This document shows, piece by piece, positions 1 through 9,488 of a stretch of 64,000 nt of DNA. This DNA is from Sphingobacterium wenxiniae (GTDB lineage: Bacteria; Bacteroidota; Bacteroidia; Sphingobacteriales; Sphingobacteriaceae), in NCBI RefSeq assembly GCF_900116225.1, contig NZ_FOZZ01000004.1:240465-304464 (forward strand). The letters are read 5' to 3'. Position 1 is the stretch's first letter. Every line of letters begins with the position of its first letter. The translations under genes and the position numbers were made by a program. The notes below the pieces were generated by a model. It was given only the letters and a program-made list of their open reading frames with translations, ran no database searches and was not told the DNA's origin.

Positions 1-332
1 TGGCGCTGATGGCTTCCGGGTTTAGCGGACAGAAGTTTGCTTTCCATGGTTATCTGCCAATTGATAAGGGCGAGCGAGCAAAGAAAATCAAGGATCTGGA
101 ATACCAATCGCTGAAAGAAAAGCAAACGCAGCTGTTCATCGAGACGCCTTTCCGCAACAACCAGCTTTTTGAGGAGATGTTGCGGCAGTGCAAGCCAGCA
201 ACCAGACTTTGTGTGGCATGTAATCTTACTGCGGAAGACGAAATGATACGCACATTGTCGGTACGGGAATGGAAAGAAGCAAAGGTGGATTTACACAAGA
301 AACCAACCATATTTTTGATGTACGTTAGTTAA
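1..332 (+). CDS. SAM-dependent methyltransferase, RsmI-like (3' end only)
   Basis: Partial gene: the reading frame is open from the window edge (first full codon at base 3) to the stop at 332, so only about the last 109 residues are present. The motif GFSGQKFAFHGYLP, followed by a block containing IETPFRNNQLFEEML, is typical of the C-terminal half of the tetrapyrrole-methylase-fold family that includes 16S rRNA 2'-O-methyltransferase RsmI. The Bacteroidota homologues are a divergent RsmI-like group whose substrate is less certain. The next gene starts 19 bp downstream, so the two may be co-transcribed. The family call is fairly secure, the exact substrate is not. Confidence 0.75.
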   Translation, partial: ALMASGFSGQKFAFHGYLPIDKGERAKKIKDLEYQSLKEKQTQLFIETPFRNNQLFEEMLRQCKPATRLCVACNLTAEDEMIRTLSVREWKEAKVDLHKKPTIFLMYVS

Positions 333-351
333 ATAAAAAAGATAGAAAATT

Positions 352-840
352 ATGTTCGATATGTTGCCGGAAGGCATCAGCAAGGATCTGATACAGTATG
401 CCATCATCGTGGCAGTAATAGGGCTTATCATCAAGGTTGTCTTTGCTTATACGCTGTATAGTACTCTGAAATTAGTCAAGAAAGAAAATCAATGCATTCT
501 GCCCAGCCAGATTTGGTTCGTGGCGCTGCCATTATTTAATATCTATTGGAATTTCGAGGTGGTACGCCGTTTGGCGGACTCACTGAACAATGAATTCTAT
601 GATCGACAGATTGAGGTAGAGGAGAACCCAACAAGAAAGGCTGGTCAACTTTTTGCGTGGACATATTTGCTGCGGAATATTCCTCTTCCGCCTTTTATAT
701 TATTGATTATTGGCATGCTGCACTTTGTTTATTATATTACTTATTGGATAAAGGTATATCAGTATAAATCCCTGTTGGCTCTACATGTCAACCATTTCGG
801 AACAGATTATACGGCAAAGAAAGAAGAAAATGAAAATTAG
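352..840 (+). CDS. Conserved hypothetical integral membrane protein
   Basis: A 162-aa protein with a hydrophobic N-terminal helix (about residues 15-38), a second hydrophobic stretch (about 52-68, with the pattern PLFNIYWNF) and a C-terminal hydrophobic region (about 102-135), so probably three to four membrane passes. The Lys/Glu-rich tail is cytosolic-looking. The layout resembles DUF4328-like small membrane proteins, but I do not recognise the family with certainty and assign no function. It overlaps the start of the Nif3-like gene by 11 bp, which indicates translational coupling. Confidence 0.6.
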   Translation: MFDMLPEGISKDLIQYAIIVAVIGLIIKVVFAYTLYSTLKLVKKENQCILPSQIWFVALPLFNIYWNFEVVRRLADSLNNEFYDRQIEVEENPTRKAGQLFAWTYLLRNIPLPPFILLIIGMLHFVYYITYWIKVYQYKSLLALHVNHFGTDYTAKKEENEN

Positions 841-1927
841 AGAACTTACCGGATACTTGGAAAGTATAGCGCCTTTGGCTTATCAGGAAGCTTACGATAA
901 TTCGGGGCTGATCGTTGGCAATCCAGATGATGAAATCAGCAAAGCATTGATTTCGTTGGACTGCACGGAGGAAGTCGTGGAGGATGCTATCCGCAAGGGA
1001 TGTGACATCATTATTTCGCATCATCCTATTGTCTTTAAAGGTTTGAAAAAATTCAACGGACGCAATTATGTAGAGCGCACGATTTTAAAAGCTATTAAAA
1101 ATAATATTGCACTCTATGCAATCCATACCAATCTGGACAATGTGTTCGGCGGTGTAAGCACAAAAATTACAGAGCGTTTGGGGTTGGAGTCTACCGCTAT
1201 TTTGAGCCCAAAATCCAATCTGCTAAAAAAACTGATTGTCTATGTGCCACGGACACATGTCGAAGAAGTGCGCAATGCGCTATTTGATGCTGGTGCCGGA
1301 GCAATTGGCAACTATGACCAATGCAGTTATAATACAGTTGGGTATGGCACATTCCGAGGTTTGGATGGGGCAACTCCTGCGATTGGTCAAATCGGCGAAC
1401 AGGAACGTGTGGAAGAGACGAAGATAGAAGTAGTATATCCTGCGGTGAAAGAACGGGCCATTGTTGTGGCGATGTATGCTGCCCATCCTTATGAAGAGGT
1501 TGCATACAATATTGTTTCCTTGGATAATGGGCTGCAAAATGTAGGTTCGGGCGCTATCGGTAATTTACCGCATCCGATGTCGGAAGCTTCTTTTTTGGTT
1601 TATGTCAAGGAAAAGTTGAACGCACAGGTCATCCGATATACACAATTGCGGGGTAAAGAGGTTTCCCGCGTGGCGGTTTGTGGTGGAGCAGGCGGCTTTT
1701 TGCTTTCGGAAGCAAAGCGTTCGGGAGCAGATGTGTTCATTACAGCAGATTACAAATACCACGAGTTTTTCGATGCAGAAGGTGAAATTGTCATTGCCGA
1801 TATCGGACATTATGAAAGTGAACAATTTACGCAAGAATTATTATTGGAGATTATTCAGAAAAAATTTGTTAACTTTGCTGTCCTATTGACAGAAATAGAG
1901 ACAAATCCTGTTAAATACTACATTTGA
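830..1927 (+). CDS. Nif3-like dinuclear metal centre protein (GTP cyclohydrolase I type 2 family)
   Basis: A 365-aa protein of the NIF3/YbgI/YqfO superfamily: hexameric toroidal proteins with a dinuclear metal site and poorly defined substrates. Visible family marks are the N-terminal AYQEAYDNSGLIVG block, the metal-binding SHHPIVFKG and HTNLDNV segments, and the C-terminal GGAGGFLLSEA and ADYKYHEFFDA blocks. A middle insertion (about residues 130-230) with AAHPYEEVAYNIV matches the long YqfO-type members that carry a PII/CutA-like insert. I chose ATG 830 rather than an upstream in-frame start because MKIRELTGYLE is the usual N-terminus and it follows the A/G-rich run aagaaagaagaaa. It abuts the zinc-ribbon gene, a common Bacteroidota pair. 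Confidence 0.9.
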   Translation: MKIRELTGYLESIAPLAYQEAYDNSGLIVGNPDDEISKALISLDCTEEVVEDAIRKGCDIIISHHPIVFKGLKKFNGRNYVERTILKAIKNNIALYAIHTNLDNVFGGVSTKITERLGLESTAILSPKSNLLKKLIVYVPRTHVEEVRNALFDAGAGAIGNYDQCSYNTVGYGTFRGLDGATPAIGQIGEQERVEETKIEVVYPAVKERAIVVAMYAAHPYEEVAYNIVSLDNGLQNVGSGAIGNLPHPMSEASFLVYVKEKLNAQVIRYTQLRGKEVSRVAVCGGAGGFLLSEAKRSGADVFITADYKYHEFFDAEGEIVIADIGHYESEQFTQELLLEIIQKKFVNFAVLLTEIETNPVKYYI

Positions 1928-1929
1928 TA

Positions 1930-2676
1930 ATGGAACAAACCGTAGAACAAAAGTTAAAAGCATTATGGGCGTTACAGTCCGTACATACGAAAATAGATAA
2001 AATTCGTCAGGTTAGAGGTGAGTTGCCTATTGAGGTGGCTGATTTGGAAGACGAGATTGCAGGTCTGGATACTCGTATTGAAAAAATCAGAGCAGAGTTG
2101 GATGATTTAGAAGATTCAATCGTCAATCGTCGCAACATGATTAAAGATGCGCAAGCAGCGATCAAAAAATACGAAGGACAGCTGAACGAAGTTAAAAACA
2201 ACCGTGAATATGATGCAATCTCAAAAGAGATTGAAATTCAGGGCTTGGAAATCCAGGTATGCGAAAAGCGTATCCGTGAGGCAGAGTTTGAAATCAAGAA
2301 CAAAACTGAGCTTTACGAAAGCACATTGAAAAACTTGGAGTTGAGCAAATCTGATCTTGACGTTAAAAAGAAGGAATTAGATACGATTACTGCTGAAACT
2401 CAAAAAGAAGAAGACGCATTATTGTCCAAAGCAGCAAAAGCTGAAAAAGGAATCGAAGAGCGTTTGTTAACTGTTTACAATAAGCTTCGTAACTCTTTCA
2501 GAAACGGTTTAGCCGTTGTGTCTATTGAGCGTGACAGCTGTACAGGTTGTTTTAACAAAATTCCACCTCAGCTGCAGTCTGAAATCCGTCAGCGCAAGAA
2601 AATCATTATCTGCGAGCATTGCGGAAGGGTTCTTGTAGATGAAGGCATTGTCTTCGAAGAAGAGAACCAAGGATAA
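1930..2676 (+). CDS. C4-type zinc ribbon coiled-coil protein
   Basis: A 248-aa protein with a long antiparallel coiled-coil hairpin (about residues 10-185, Lys/Glu-rich heptads) and a C-terminal zinc ribbon: CTGCF near residue 203 and CEHCG near residue 229 supply the four cysteines. This is the COG1579 (zf-RING_7/CT398-like) family, proposed to act in nucleic-acid or secretion-related complexes; its molecular role is not settled. A TTG at 1924 overlaps the upstream stop, but ATG 1930 is the more natural start. It follows the Nif3-like gene almost without a gap and is ended by the hairpin at 2688-2716. Confidence 0.85.
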   Translation: MEQTVEQKLKALWALQSVHTKIDKIRQVRGELPIEVADLEDEIAGLDTRIEKIRAELDDLEDSIVNRRNMIKDAQAAIKKYEGQLNEVKNNREYDAISKEIEIQGLEIQVCEKRIREAEFEIKNKTELYESTLKNLELSKSDLDVKKKELDTITAETQKEEDALLSKAAKAEKGIEERLLTVYNKLRNSFRNGLAVVSIERDSCTGCFNKIPPQLQSEIRQRKKIIICEHCGRVLVDEGIVFEEENQG

Positions 2677-2687
2677 AAAATATAGGG

Positions 2688-2716
2688 AAGCCTGTCATAT
2701 TAGACAGGCTTTTTTA
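2688..2716. terminator. Bidirectional intrinsic terminator
   Basis: Stem AAGCCTGTC / GACAGGCTT with a 6-base loop (ATATTA), A-run before and T-run after. It lies between the convergent zinc-ribbon (+) and fbp (-) genes and can serve both. Confidence 0.85.
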
Positions 2717-3733
2717 ATATAGCACATGCTCATTTTCCATTAGAAATTCCTCCACTTTCTCTACCATTTTTTTACTGCCAATGACAATTGGGCTTCGTTG
2801 GTGCAGTTGTGTTGGTTGAATGTCTAAAATTCGCTCTTGGCCGGAAAGAGCTTTCCCTCCAGCTTGTTCAATAATAAACGCCATGGGGTTACACTCATAA
2901 AGCAAGCGTAACTTCCCTTGGGGATATTGTTGGGTTTCCGGATAAAGAAATATGCCGCCAATAATCATAGTTCGGTGCAGGTCAGCGACCATCGACCCAA
3001 TATAACGCGATGTGTAGGGTCTTTGTGAGATAGGGTCTTCCATCTGACAATATTTGATGTAATCTTTGACATACTGCGGGAAGCGGAGGTAGTTGCCTTC
3101 ATTGATAGAATAGGTTTTTCCCTCTTCAGGAATCTTCATATCGGGGTGGGAAAGACAAAATTCGCCTATAGATGGATCCAATGTGAATCCGTTAACCCCT
3201 TTCCCTGTGGTGTAAACCAACATGGTCGATGAACCGTAGATGACATAGCCGGCGGCAATCTGTTCATGACCATACTGCAGAACCTCATGTATAGCTACTG
3301 GTTGGCCTTCTTTTTCTTTGCGGCGATAGATCGAAAAAATAGAACCGACCGATACATTTAGATCAATATTGGAAGAGCCATCCAAAGGATCAATACACAC
3401 GATGTACTTGGCATCTTTAGAATAGGGCTGTGTGGTCAGGTCAATGCCTTCCTCATGCTCCTCAGAGGCAATGTAACAACATTCCCCTCCCCTACTTAGG
3501 GCCTGGATGAACTGTTCATCAGCATAGACGTCCAGTTTTTGTTGTTTTTCGCCTTGCACATTTTGTACACCATGTTCGCCAAGGATGTCTGCCAGGCCGG
3601 CTTTATTGACCTCATAATTGATAATCTTGGCAGCAATGCCAATGTCGCGTAACAATCTGGAAAGTTCCCCTTTGGCATAGGGAAAATCACCCTGTTTTTC
3701 AATAATGAATTGACCTAATGTTTTGAATGACAT
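2714..3733 (-). CDS. fbp: Class 1 fructose-1,6-bisphosphatase
   Basis: A 339-aa protein, full length for the class 1 family. It hydrolyses fructose 1,6-bisphosphate to fructose 6-phosphate in gluconeogenesis in the cytosol. Diagnostic segments are the metal-binding [20 protein letters not shown] block (about residues 116-135), EEHEEGI upstream of it, and [20 protein letters not shown] followed by [17 protein letters not shown], the class 1 sugar-phosphate site. The start at 3733 gives the usual [11 protein letters not shown]-terminus. It is monocistronic as far as seen; no clear TAnnTTTG box was found in the upstream 200 bp. Confidence 0.95.
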   Translation of the reverse strand: MSFKTLGQFIIEKQGDFPYAKGELSRLLRDIGIAAKIINYEVNKAGLADILGEHGVQNVQGEKQQKLDVYADEQFIQALSRGGECCYIASEEHEEGIDLTTQPYSKDAKYIVCIDPLDGSSNIDLNVSVGSIFSIYRRKEKEGQPVAIHEVLQYGHEQIAAGYVIYGSSTMLVYTTGKGVNGFTLDPSIGEFCLSHPDMKIPEEGKTYSINEGNYLRFPQYVKDYIKYCQMEDPISQRPYTSRYIGSMVADLHRTMIIGGIFLYPETQQYPQGKLRLLYECNPMAFIIEQAGGKALSGQERILDIQPTQLHQRSPIVIGSKKMVEKVEEFLMENEHVLY

Positions 3734-4070
3734 AGTAAAAGCTTTTATTGTTCTTACGTTAGGGTTACATTTTGCTAAAAAAACAGGTGTTACTTGCTAA
3801 AATAGCCTGCCGAAACCACTAACTCTCTGTAAATTCCGCTGCAAATCTAAATAAGTGTTTTTAAATAAAAAACTGATTTTCAGCTTATTGTATTTTATAC
3901 ACAACGCTATATCATTGATAAATAAGAGGTTAACTTGAATTTATTTTTTTAGCTTTTTTGAATTCCTAAGATTCTCTTCGTAATGCGAAACTCTGGGAGT
4001 ATTACTGTATATATCTTGTTTATTTTTTGCAACATATCTGATAGATTTCCTAAAATGCAGATATTTCCTA
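3734..4070. other. A+T-rich divergent intergenic region
   Basis: Intergenic stretch between the divergent fbp and tricorn genes. Apart from the -7-like box assigned at 4071, I see no gene, RNA motif or strong hairpin. An in-frame ATG at 3983 would extend the tricorn gene into it, but the added 40 residues precede a normal signal peptide and include the promoter box, so they are not counted as coding. Confidence 0.5.
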
Positions 4071-4078
4071 TATTTTTG
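4071..4078 (+). promoter_or_regulatory. Putative -7 box for the tricorn protease gene
   Basis: TATTTTTG matches the Bacteroidota -7 consensus TAnnTTTG and lies 24 bp before ATG 4103. No matching TTG at the right distance was seen. Its position supports the downstream start codon. Confidence 0.45.
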
Positions 4079-4102
4079 ATAATAAATCATATTGTGATAT
4101 CT

Positions 4103-7100
4103 ATGCATACTTCATTTTCAAATATTTTAAAGGCACTTGCCTTTTCAGGCGTGCTGTTGTCCACCGCTTTGGCTCAACAGGAAACTCTTTTGCTGCGCAA
4201 CCCCAGTATTAGTGATAAACATGTATCTTTCGTTTATGGAGGAGATATATGGATAGCAGACAAAGATGGATCTAATGCACGCCGATTGACGGTAAATCCG
4301 GGTGTGGAGCAAAATCCAATTTTTTCTCCCGATGGTAAGAACATTGCTTTTACAGGGAATTATGATGGTAATACGGATGTATACATTATTCCAATCGAAG
4401 GAGGAGCACCGCAACGGGTCACTTACCATCCCTCGGCAGATGTGGTCAGGGGCTGGTTGAATAATAATGAAGTTTATTTTACGACAACGAGGGAGTTTAC
4501 GTATTCTTTGGGTTCGAGGTTATACAAAACATCTAAAAATGGAACTTTAGCAGAGCCTTTGCTCATGCCTGAGGCTTATCAAGGTAGCCCTTCTGCTGAT
4601 GGGCGTTATTGGGCATATATCAAGAACACAGATCCCACAGAACGCGATCGGGTAGCATTTAAACGCTATAGAGGAGGGGGGATGCCTTCTATTTGGATTT
4701 TTGATACCCAAACCAAGGAGATTGAAATCATCCCGGGAGAGCTAAGCAACGATGTAAAGCCTGTATGGTTAGGTGATAAAGTATATTTCTTGTCGGATAG
4801 AGATAAGATTGTCAACATCTTCAGCTATGATACAAAAACGAAGAATATTGAAAAACTAACAAACTTTAAAGACTATGATGTTCGAACACTGAGCGGTCGA
4901 GGAAATGAGTTGGTGTTTGAATATCAGGGTAAGGTGAACATCCTGCATACGGAAAGCAAAAAAGTTACACCATTATCTATAGCTGTACATGCAGATGCGG
5001 TCTATAAACGCCCACATTATGCTGATGTTACACCGTCTACGATTCGTTCTTTTTCAATTTCTCCAACGGGGCAACGTGCTCTTTTCGAAAGTCGGGGTGA
5101 AATTATTACTGTTCCTAAAGAAAAAGGAGATGCACGCAATATATCTTCTTCTCCAGATTCGCATGAGCGTTTTCCTGCTTGGTCGCCTAACGGAAAATGG
5201 ATTTCTTATATTTCGGACAAAAATGGGAAATATGAGTTGGTACTACGTGATCAATTTGCAAAAGAAGACCCTGTGTATATCTCTTTAGGGCAAACGGCTT
5301 TTTACTTTCAGCCAACGTGGTCGCCCGATAGCAAAAAGTTATTCTATAATGATGCTCACCTGAATCTATATTATGTGGATATCGAGTCTAAAAAAGTGAC
5401 GTTGGTTGATGATGATAAGCTAAGTTCAACTACAGGGCGCACTTCAAACCATTTTCAACCTTCCTGGTCTTATGATTCTAATTGGATTGCCTATGTTAAA
5501 AGCTTGAATAATGGTGTGCGCACGCTGTTTATGTATAATTTGCAAACAAATCAGAAAACGCAGATTACGGATGGTATGAGTGCGGTGACGCAACCGACCT
5601 TCAGTAGAGACGGGAAGTATCTGTTCTTTGCTGCCAGTACGAATACCGGCTTGACCAATTCCGGCCTTCACATGACGGCTTATGAAAAGAATGTCAATTA
5701 TAGCGTGTATGCTTTTATCCTGTCTAAAGACACGCCTTCCATATTTAAAAATGAAAGTGATGAGGAGAAAATCGTAGAGGATAAAGAGGGTAAGAAAGAG
5801 GAGACTGAAGATAAGAAGGACGGGGATGACAAATCTAAATCTTCTGAAGAACCAAAAGGCAAGGATAAAAAAGCACCTACAACCAAAGTGGACCTGGAGG
5901 ACATCAATAACAGAATCGTAGCATTGCCATTGTCACCGGGTTATTATAGACTGAATGGGGCAACGGAAAATATGTTGACCTATATGCGCGGGCGTTCTAT
6001 CGGGGTCTATGATTTGAATAAATTGGAGGACAAAACCCTTGTGGATCAGGCGAATGGTTTTGACTTGAGTGCTGACGGAAAGAAGATGATCTATATGAGC
6101 GGTCGTGATTTCTTTATTGTTAGCGCAGGCCAGAAGCCAGCAGCAGGCACAGGAAAGATTGCTTTGACAAATATAAAGCAAATGGTGGATCCGGCGGCGG
6201 AGTGGAATCAAGTGTTCAATGAGGTCTGGGCCATGCAGAAAGAATTTTTCTATGTGGAGAATATGCACGGTGTAGATTGGAATGCTATGAAGACCAAATA
6301 CGCGAAATTCTTACCTTATGTGAATCACCGCTCGGACTTAGGCTACCTGTTAAACGAAATGATGGGTGAAATGGTTGTGGGACATAATTATATCTATCCG
6401 GGGGATGAGCCTTCTTCCCCATCTGTCAATACAGGTACGCTGGCGGCAGATTTTGTGGTGGATCAAAAGGGCTATAAGTTGACCAAGATATATACCCGCC
6501 TGGATTGGAACCCTTCGTTTAAAGCACCTTTGGCAGAGCCGGGATTAAATATTAAAGAAGGCGAGTATATTGTGGCTATAAATGGTATACCGGTCAATTC
6601 CGATAGGAATATCTATCAAGCGTTGGAAAACACCGTAGATAAACAAGTTTCGGTTAAAGTAAGTGCAACTGGCAGTTTGTCTGATGCGCGTGATCTTATT
6701 GTGCGTCCGATTTCATTTATGGATGAGGTGTCTTTACGCCGTACGGATTGGGTGGAAAATAACCGTAAGCGAACCGATGAGCTGAGCAAAGGGCAGATTG
6801 CATACGTCTATATGCCAAATACGGGGCAGGAAGGATATACTTCTTTCAACCGATATTATTTCTCCCAAATGGATAAGAAAGCGCTATTGCTCGATGAACG
6901 TAATAACGGAGGCGGCTCTGTTGCGGATTATGTTATTGACTTGCTTTCCAGAGAACTGATTTCGGGATGGAAAATCCGTGACGGAAAAAGTTTCACGACT
7001 CCGGGGAATGGGATATATGGACCAAAGGCCATGATTATCAATGAAAATGCCGGATCCGGAGGGGATATGATGCCGTATATGTTCCGTTTCAAAGGTTTAG

Positions 7101-7396
7101 GAAAATTGGTTGGCCGTACGACAATGGGTATTTTGGTGGGTATTTCCGGCTATCCTCCTTTGTTGGATGGCGGACGGATTACCTCGCCTAATTTTGGAAT
7201 CTTTGATTTAAATAGTAATTACATCATCGAGAATGAGGGGGTTGCACCGGATATATTTGTTGAGCAAACACCGAAAGAACTTTTGGAAGGAAGGGATCCT
7301 CAACTGGAAAGAACCATACAGCTTCTATTGGAGGAGATGAAAACCTATCCATATAAAGAATTGAAAGATCCGAAAGACCCTGTTCGGGTTAAATAG
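4103..7396 (+). CDS. Secreted tricorn-like protease, S41 family
   Basis: A 1097-aa protein with an N-terminal signal peptide (about residues 1-24, ending STALAQQ), so secreted or periplasmic. Two WD40/TolB-like beta-propeller sections follow (about 30-540, with repeated FSPDGK, WSPNGK and WSPDSKKL motifs), then a highly charged Lys/Glu/Asp-rich linker (about 550-600), a C1-like helical part (WNQVFNEVWAMQKEFFY), a PDZ domain (about 780-860) and an S41 catalytic core. NAGSGGDMMPY places the likely nucleophile near Ser985, and EGVAPDI is the usual downstream motif. Tricorn peptidases trim peptides produced by other proteases. Length and domain order match Bacteroidota homologues. It ends before a very strong hairpin. 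Confidence 0.93.
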   Translation: MHTSFSNILKALAFSGVLLSTALAQQETLLLRNPSISDKHVSFVYGGDIWIADKDGSNARRLTVNPGVEQNPIFSPDGKNIAFTGNYDGNTDVYIIPIEGGAPQRVTYHPSADVVRGWLNNNEVYFTTTREFTYSLGSRLYKTSKNGTLAEPLLMPEAYQGSPSADGRYWAYIKNTDPTERDRVAFKRYRGGGMPSIWIFDTQTKEIEIIPGELSNDVKPVWLGDKVYFLSDRDKIVNIFSYDTKTKNIEKLTNFKDYDVRTLSGRGNELVFEYQGKVNILHTESKKVTPLSIAVHADAVYKRPHYADVTPSTIRSFSISPTGQRALFESRGEIITVPKEKGDARNISSSPDSHERFPAWSPNGKWISYISDKNGKYELVLRDQFAKEDPVYISLGQTAFYFQPTWSPDSKKLFYNDAHLNLYYVDIESKKVTLVDDDKLSSTTGRTSNHFQPSWSYDSNWIAYVKSLNNGVRTLFMYNLQTNQKTQITDGMSAVTQPTFSRDGKYLFFAASTNTGLTNSGLHMTAYEKNVNYSVYAFILSKDTPSIFKNESDEEKIVEDKEGKKEETEDKKDGDDKSKSSEEPKGKDKKAPTTKVDLEDINNRIVALPLSPGYYRLNGATENMLTYMRGRSIGVYDLNKLEDKTLVDQANGFDLSADGKKMIYMSGRDFFIVSAGQKPAAGTGKIALTNIKQMVDPAAEWNQVFNEVWAMQKEFFYVENMHGVDWNAMKTKYAKFLPYVNHRSDLGYLLNEMMGEMVVGHNYIYPGDEPSSPSVNTGTLAADFVVDQKGYKLTKIYTRLDWNPSFKAPLAEPGLNIKEGEYIVAINGIPVNSDRNIYQALENTVDKQVSVKVSATGSLSDARDLIVRPISFMDEVSLRRTDWVENNRKRTDELSKGQIAYVYMPNTGQEGYTSFNRYYFSQMDKKALLLDERNNGGGSVADYVIDLLSRELISGWKIRDGKSFTTPGNGIYGPKAMIINENAGSGGDMMPYMFRFKGLGKLVGRTTMGILVGISGYPPLLDGGRITSPNFGIFDLNSNYIIENEGVAPDIFVEQTPKELLEGRDPQLERTIQLLLEEMKTYPYKELKDPKDPVRVK

Positions 7397-7403
7397 TGAG
7401 TTG

Positions 7404-7450
7404 ACAGCGGCCGCATTTTTGCAAAAATGCGGCCGCTGTTATTTTTATTT
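7404..7450 (+). terminator. Strong intrinsic terminator, 36-bp perfect palindrome
   Basis: Bases 7404-7439 form a perfect palindrome (arms beginning ACAGCGGCCGC and ending GCGGCCGCTGT), followed by a T-rich run. It separates the tricorn gene from the CPBP-DUF2007-cdsA operon. Each arm contains an 8-bp GCGGCCGC, unusual in this A+T-rich sequence. Confidence 0.85.
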
Positions 7451-7464
7451 TATAGTTTTATCCA

Positions 7465-8394
7465 ATGAACGATACATTAGGTAAACCCCATAACAGCCCT
7501 TGGAAGGATTTATTGACCTTATTGCTCGTAACCTTTGGTCTGAGTTTGGCGCTCCAGTTGCCTTTAGTGCTGATTGGTTTGTTTTTGTCGGGCGACATAA
7601 ATGGGTTATCGGAGGATACGGGCTCTCTTTATGCTATACACCCTTATTTTACCTATCTGGTATTTATGGGAGGAACTTTGGGTACCTTTTTGCTCCCGGC
7701 CTATTACTATTATAGAAAGAGCAATCAACCTGGGGTTCTACCCAGCCAAGGCTTGAATCGGGTATGGACCTATGTTTTATCTGTATTATTTCTTTTGGCT
7801 TTTGTTCCGCTAATGTCGCTGGTTTCGGACTGGAACTTGCAGATGACTTTGCCCGAATCGTTTAGGGGCATAGAACAATGGATGCGTGTGCAAGAGGACC
7901 AGATGACGGACATTATGTCGCAGATTATTATGGTTGATCGTGTGGATCTTCTCTTGATGAATGTGTTGGCAATAGCGGTCTTGCCTGCGATTGGGGAAGA
8001 GTTTTTCTTTCGGGGAGCTTTGCAGCATATTTTTAAGCGGATTTTCGGTAATACACATATTACCATTTGGGTGGTTGCTATTATTTTCAGCGCTATTCAC
8101 ATGCAGTTTTATGGTTTTTTTCCTCGGATGTTATTGGGGGTGTTCTTTGGTTATATGCTGTTATGGACAGGTAATATTTGGGTTCCGATATTTGCACATT
8201 TTGTGAACAATGCATCTGTCGTAATTATGGCATTTTATTATGCGAGGCAAGGAAAGACATACGAGGAGTTGTCGGCAAGCGAGAGTTTTCCAATAATTGT
8301 GTATCTTGGCAGTATAATTCTAAGTATTGGCCTGGCATATCTGTCCTATCAATACAGCACTAAAAACAAGATATATGGAAAAAGAATGGGTTAA
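7465..8394 (+). CDS. CPBP family intramembrane glutamic endopeptidase
   Basis: A 309-aa multi-pass membrane protein (about eight hydrophobic segments). The CPBP/Rce1-like (Abi) signature is clear: GEEFFFRGALQ (about residues 175-185) with the paired glutamates, IFSAIHMQFYGF (about 206-217) and a third motif PIFAHFVNNASV (about 241-252). These supply the glutamate, histidine and asparagine residues of the membrane-embedded active site. Related proteins cleave prenylated or leader-containing substrates, but the bacterial substrate here is unknown. The gene overlaps the DUF2007 gene by 20 bp and heads a three-gene operon ending with cdsA. Confidence 0.88.
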   Translation: MNDTLGKPHNSPWKDLLTLLLVTFGLSLALQLPLVLIGLFLSGDINGLSEDTGSLYAIHPYFTYLVFMGGTLGTFLLPAYYYYRKSNQPGVLPSQGLNRVWTYVLSVLFLLAFVPLMSLVSDWNLQMTLPESFRGIEQWMRVQEDQMTDIMSQIIMVDRVDLLLMNVLAIAVLPAIGEEFFFRGALQHIFKRIFGNTHITIWVVAIIFSAIHMQFYGFFPRMLLGVFFGYMLLWTGNIWVPIFAHFVNNASVVIMAFYYARQGKTYEELSASESFPIIVYLGSIILSIGLAYLSYQYSTKNKIYGKRMG

Positions 8395-8596
8395 GATACA
8401 GTCCTATACGGATGCTCTTCGAGGAGAAATCATTAAGCAGATGCTTGAAGAGAACGGTATTCCTGTCGTTTTGATGAATAAACAAGATTCTTCGTTTAAG
8501 TTCGGTAAGATTGACCTGATGGTGAACGCTGACGATGCGGAGGAAGCACGCAGATTAATAGCGGAAAACGAATCCGGCGAAACTGATGAAAATTAG
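8375..8596 (+). CDS. DUF2007 domain protein
   Basis: A 73-aa cytosolic protein made almost entirely of a DUF2007 (putative signal-transducing, ferredoxin-like fold) domain: the pattern of an N-terminal strand, ALRGEIIKQMLEENGIPVVLMN and a terminal DAEEARRLIAE helix is typical. ATG 8375 was preferred to an upstream in-frame codon because MEKEWVKIQSY is a normal N-terminus. It overlaps both neighbours (20 bp with the CPBP gene, 11 bp with cdsA), so translation is probably coupled. No enzymatic function is known for this family. Confidence 0.8.
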   Translation: MEKEWVKIQSYTDALRGEIIKQMLEENGIPVVLMNKQDSSFKFGKIDLMVNADDAEEARRLIAENESGETDEN

Positions 8597-9383
8597 AGCG
8601 ATTACGGGTTTTTTCTTTATTGCGGTGCTGATTGCCGTACTACTGGGCGGAGCATTGATATTTGTTCCTTTTTTTGCTTTGGTGGCAGCCTTGTGTGCTT
8701 TTGAGTTTTACAAAATGGTAGCAACCGAGACGGTTCGTCCCTTACGTTGGATAGGAACAATAGCCGCTTTTGCGGTGGCTGCTGCGGTAGGCTGTGTACA
8801 ACTTGGGCACTTGAAGGCGGAGCAATTGCTTTGGGCTCTTCCGTTTATCTTTGTGGTGTATATCTCGGCTCTTTTCCGAAAAACGCCAAACCCCATCCAG
8901 GACATCAGCTTTACCCTAACCGGATTTATTTATGCGGCAGTTCCATTTCTGTTTTTTATAGCGTTGGGTTTTGTGCAGGGCGATTATAATGCCTATATTC
9001 CATTGGGTTTTCTAATATTGTTATGGACCAATGATACAGGTGCATATTTGGCTGGACGTAGCTTTGGGCGCACCAAGTTGTTCGAGCGGATATCACCAAA
9101 TAAAACTTGGGAAGGCTTTATTGGTGGTGTTGTGCTGGCGGTAATTGTTGCTTTGAATCTACAGCAGTATTTTGGGTCGCTGGAACGATGGGAATGGGTC
9201 GTTGTAGCGTTGATTATCGGTGTTTTCGGAACATTAGGTGATTTGGTAGAATCGATGTTCAAAAGAAATCTGGGCGTTAAGGATTCCGGTAATATTTTGC
9301 CAGGGCATGGCGGTTTCTTAGATCGTTTTGATGGTTTGTTGGTTGCCGCACCTTTGGTGTATCTGTTTTTGAAGTTGGTGTAA
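8586..9383 (+). CDS. cdsA: Phosphatidate cytidylyltransferase
   Basis: A 265-aa integral membrane enzyme that makes CDP-diacylglycerol from CTP and phosphatidic acid, the branch point to all phospholipids. About seven hydrophobic segments are visible. The CdsA signature sits at the C-terminus: SPNKTWEGFIGG (about residues 176-187), then GDLVESMFKRNLGVKDSG and GHGGFLDRFD, the metal-binding region. Length is normal. It is the last gene of the CPBP-DUF2007-cdsA operon, with an 11-bp overlap at its start. Confidence 0.95.
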   Translation: MKIRAITGFFFIAVLIAVLLGGALIFVPFFALVAALCAFEFYKMVATETVRPLRWIGTIAAFAVAAAVGCVQLGHLKAEQLLWALPFIFVVYISALFRKTPNPIQDISFTLTGFIYAAVPFLFFIALGFVQGDYNAYIPLGFLILLWTNDTGAYLAGRSFGRTKLFERISPNKTWEGFIGGVVLAVIVALNLQQYFGSLERWEWVVVALIIGVFGTLGDLVESMFKRNLGVKDSGNILPGHGGFLDRFDGLLVAAPLVYLFLKLV

Positions 9384-9455
9384 CGAATCCGTTGTGCATT
9401 GTGAAAAAATCCAGATTCCTCTCCCGCCTCAGGTCGGGATCGGAATGACAAAGAG
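9384..9455. repeat. Dispersed intergenic repeat remnant
   Basis: Contains CCGTTGTGCATTGTGAAA, found again in opposite orientation near 39439-39456 (CCGTTGTGCATTATGAAA on the minus strand), then a GATTCCTC...CGGAATGACA segment typical of the short dispersed repeats scattered through Bacteroidota intergenic regions. Confidence 0.55.
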
Positions 9456-9488
9456 ATGAAATTGTCAATCAAATTGATTAATAAAAAA

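Noticed and set aside
3983..4102. N-terminal extension of the tricorn protease
   Set aside because: The added 40 residues precede a normal signal peptide, and a -7 box lies within the segment.
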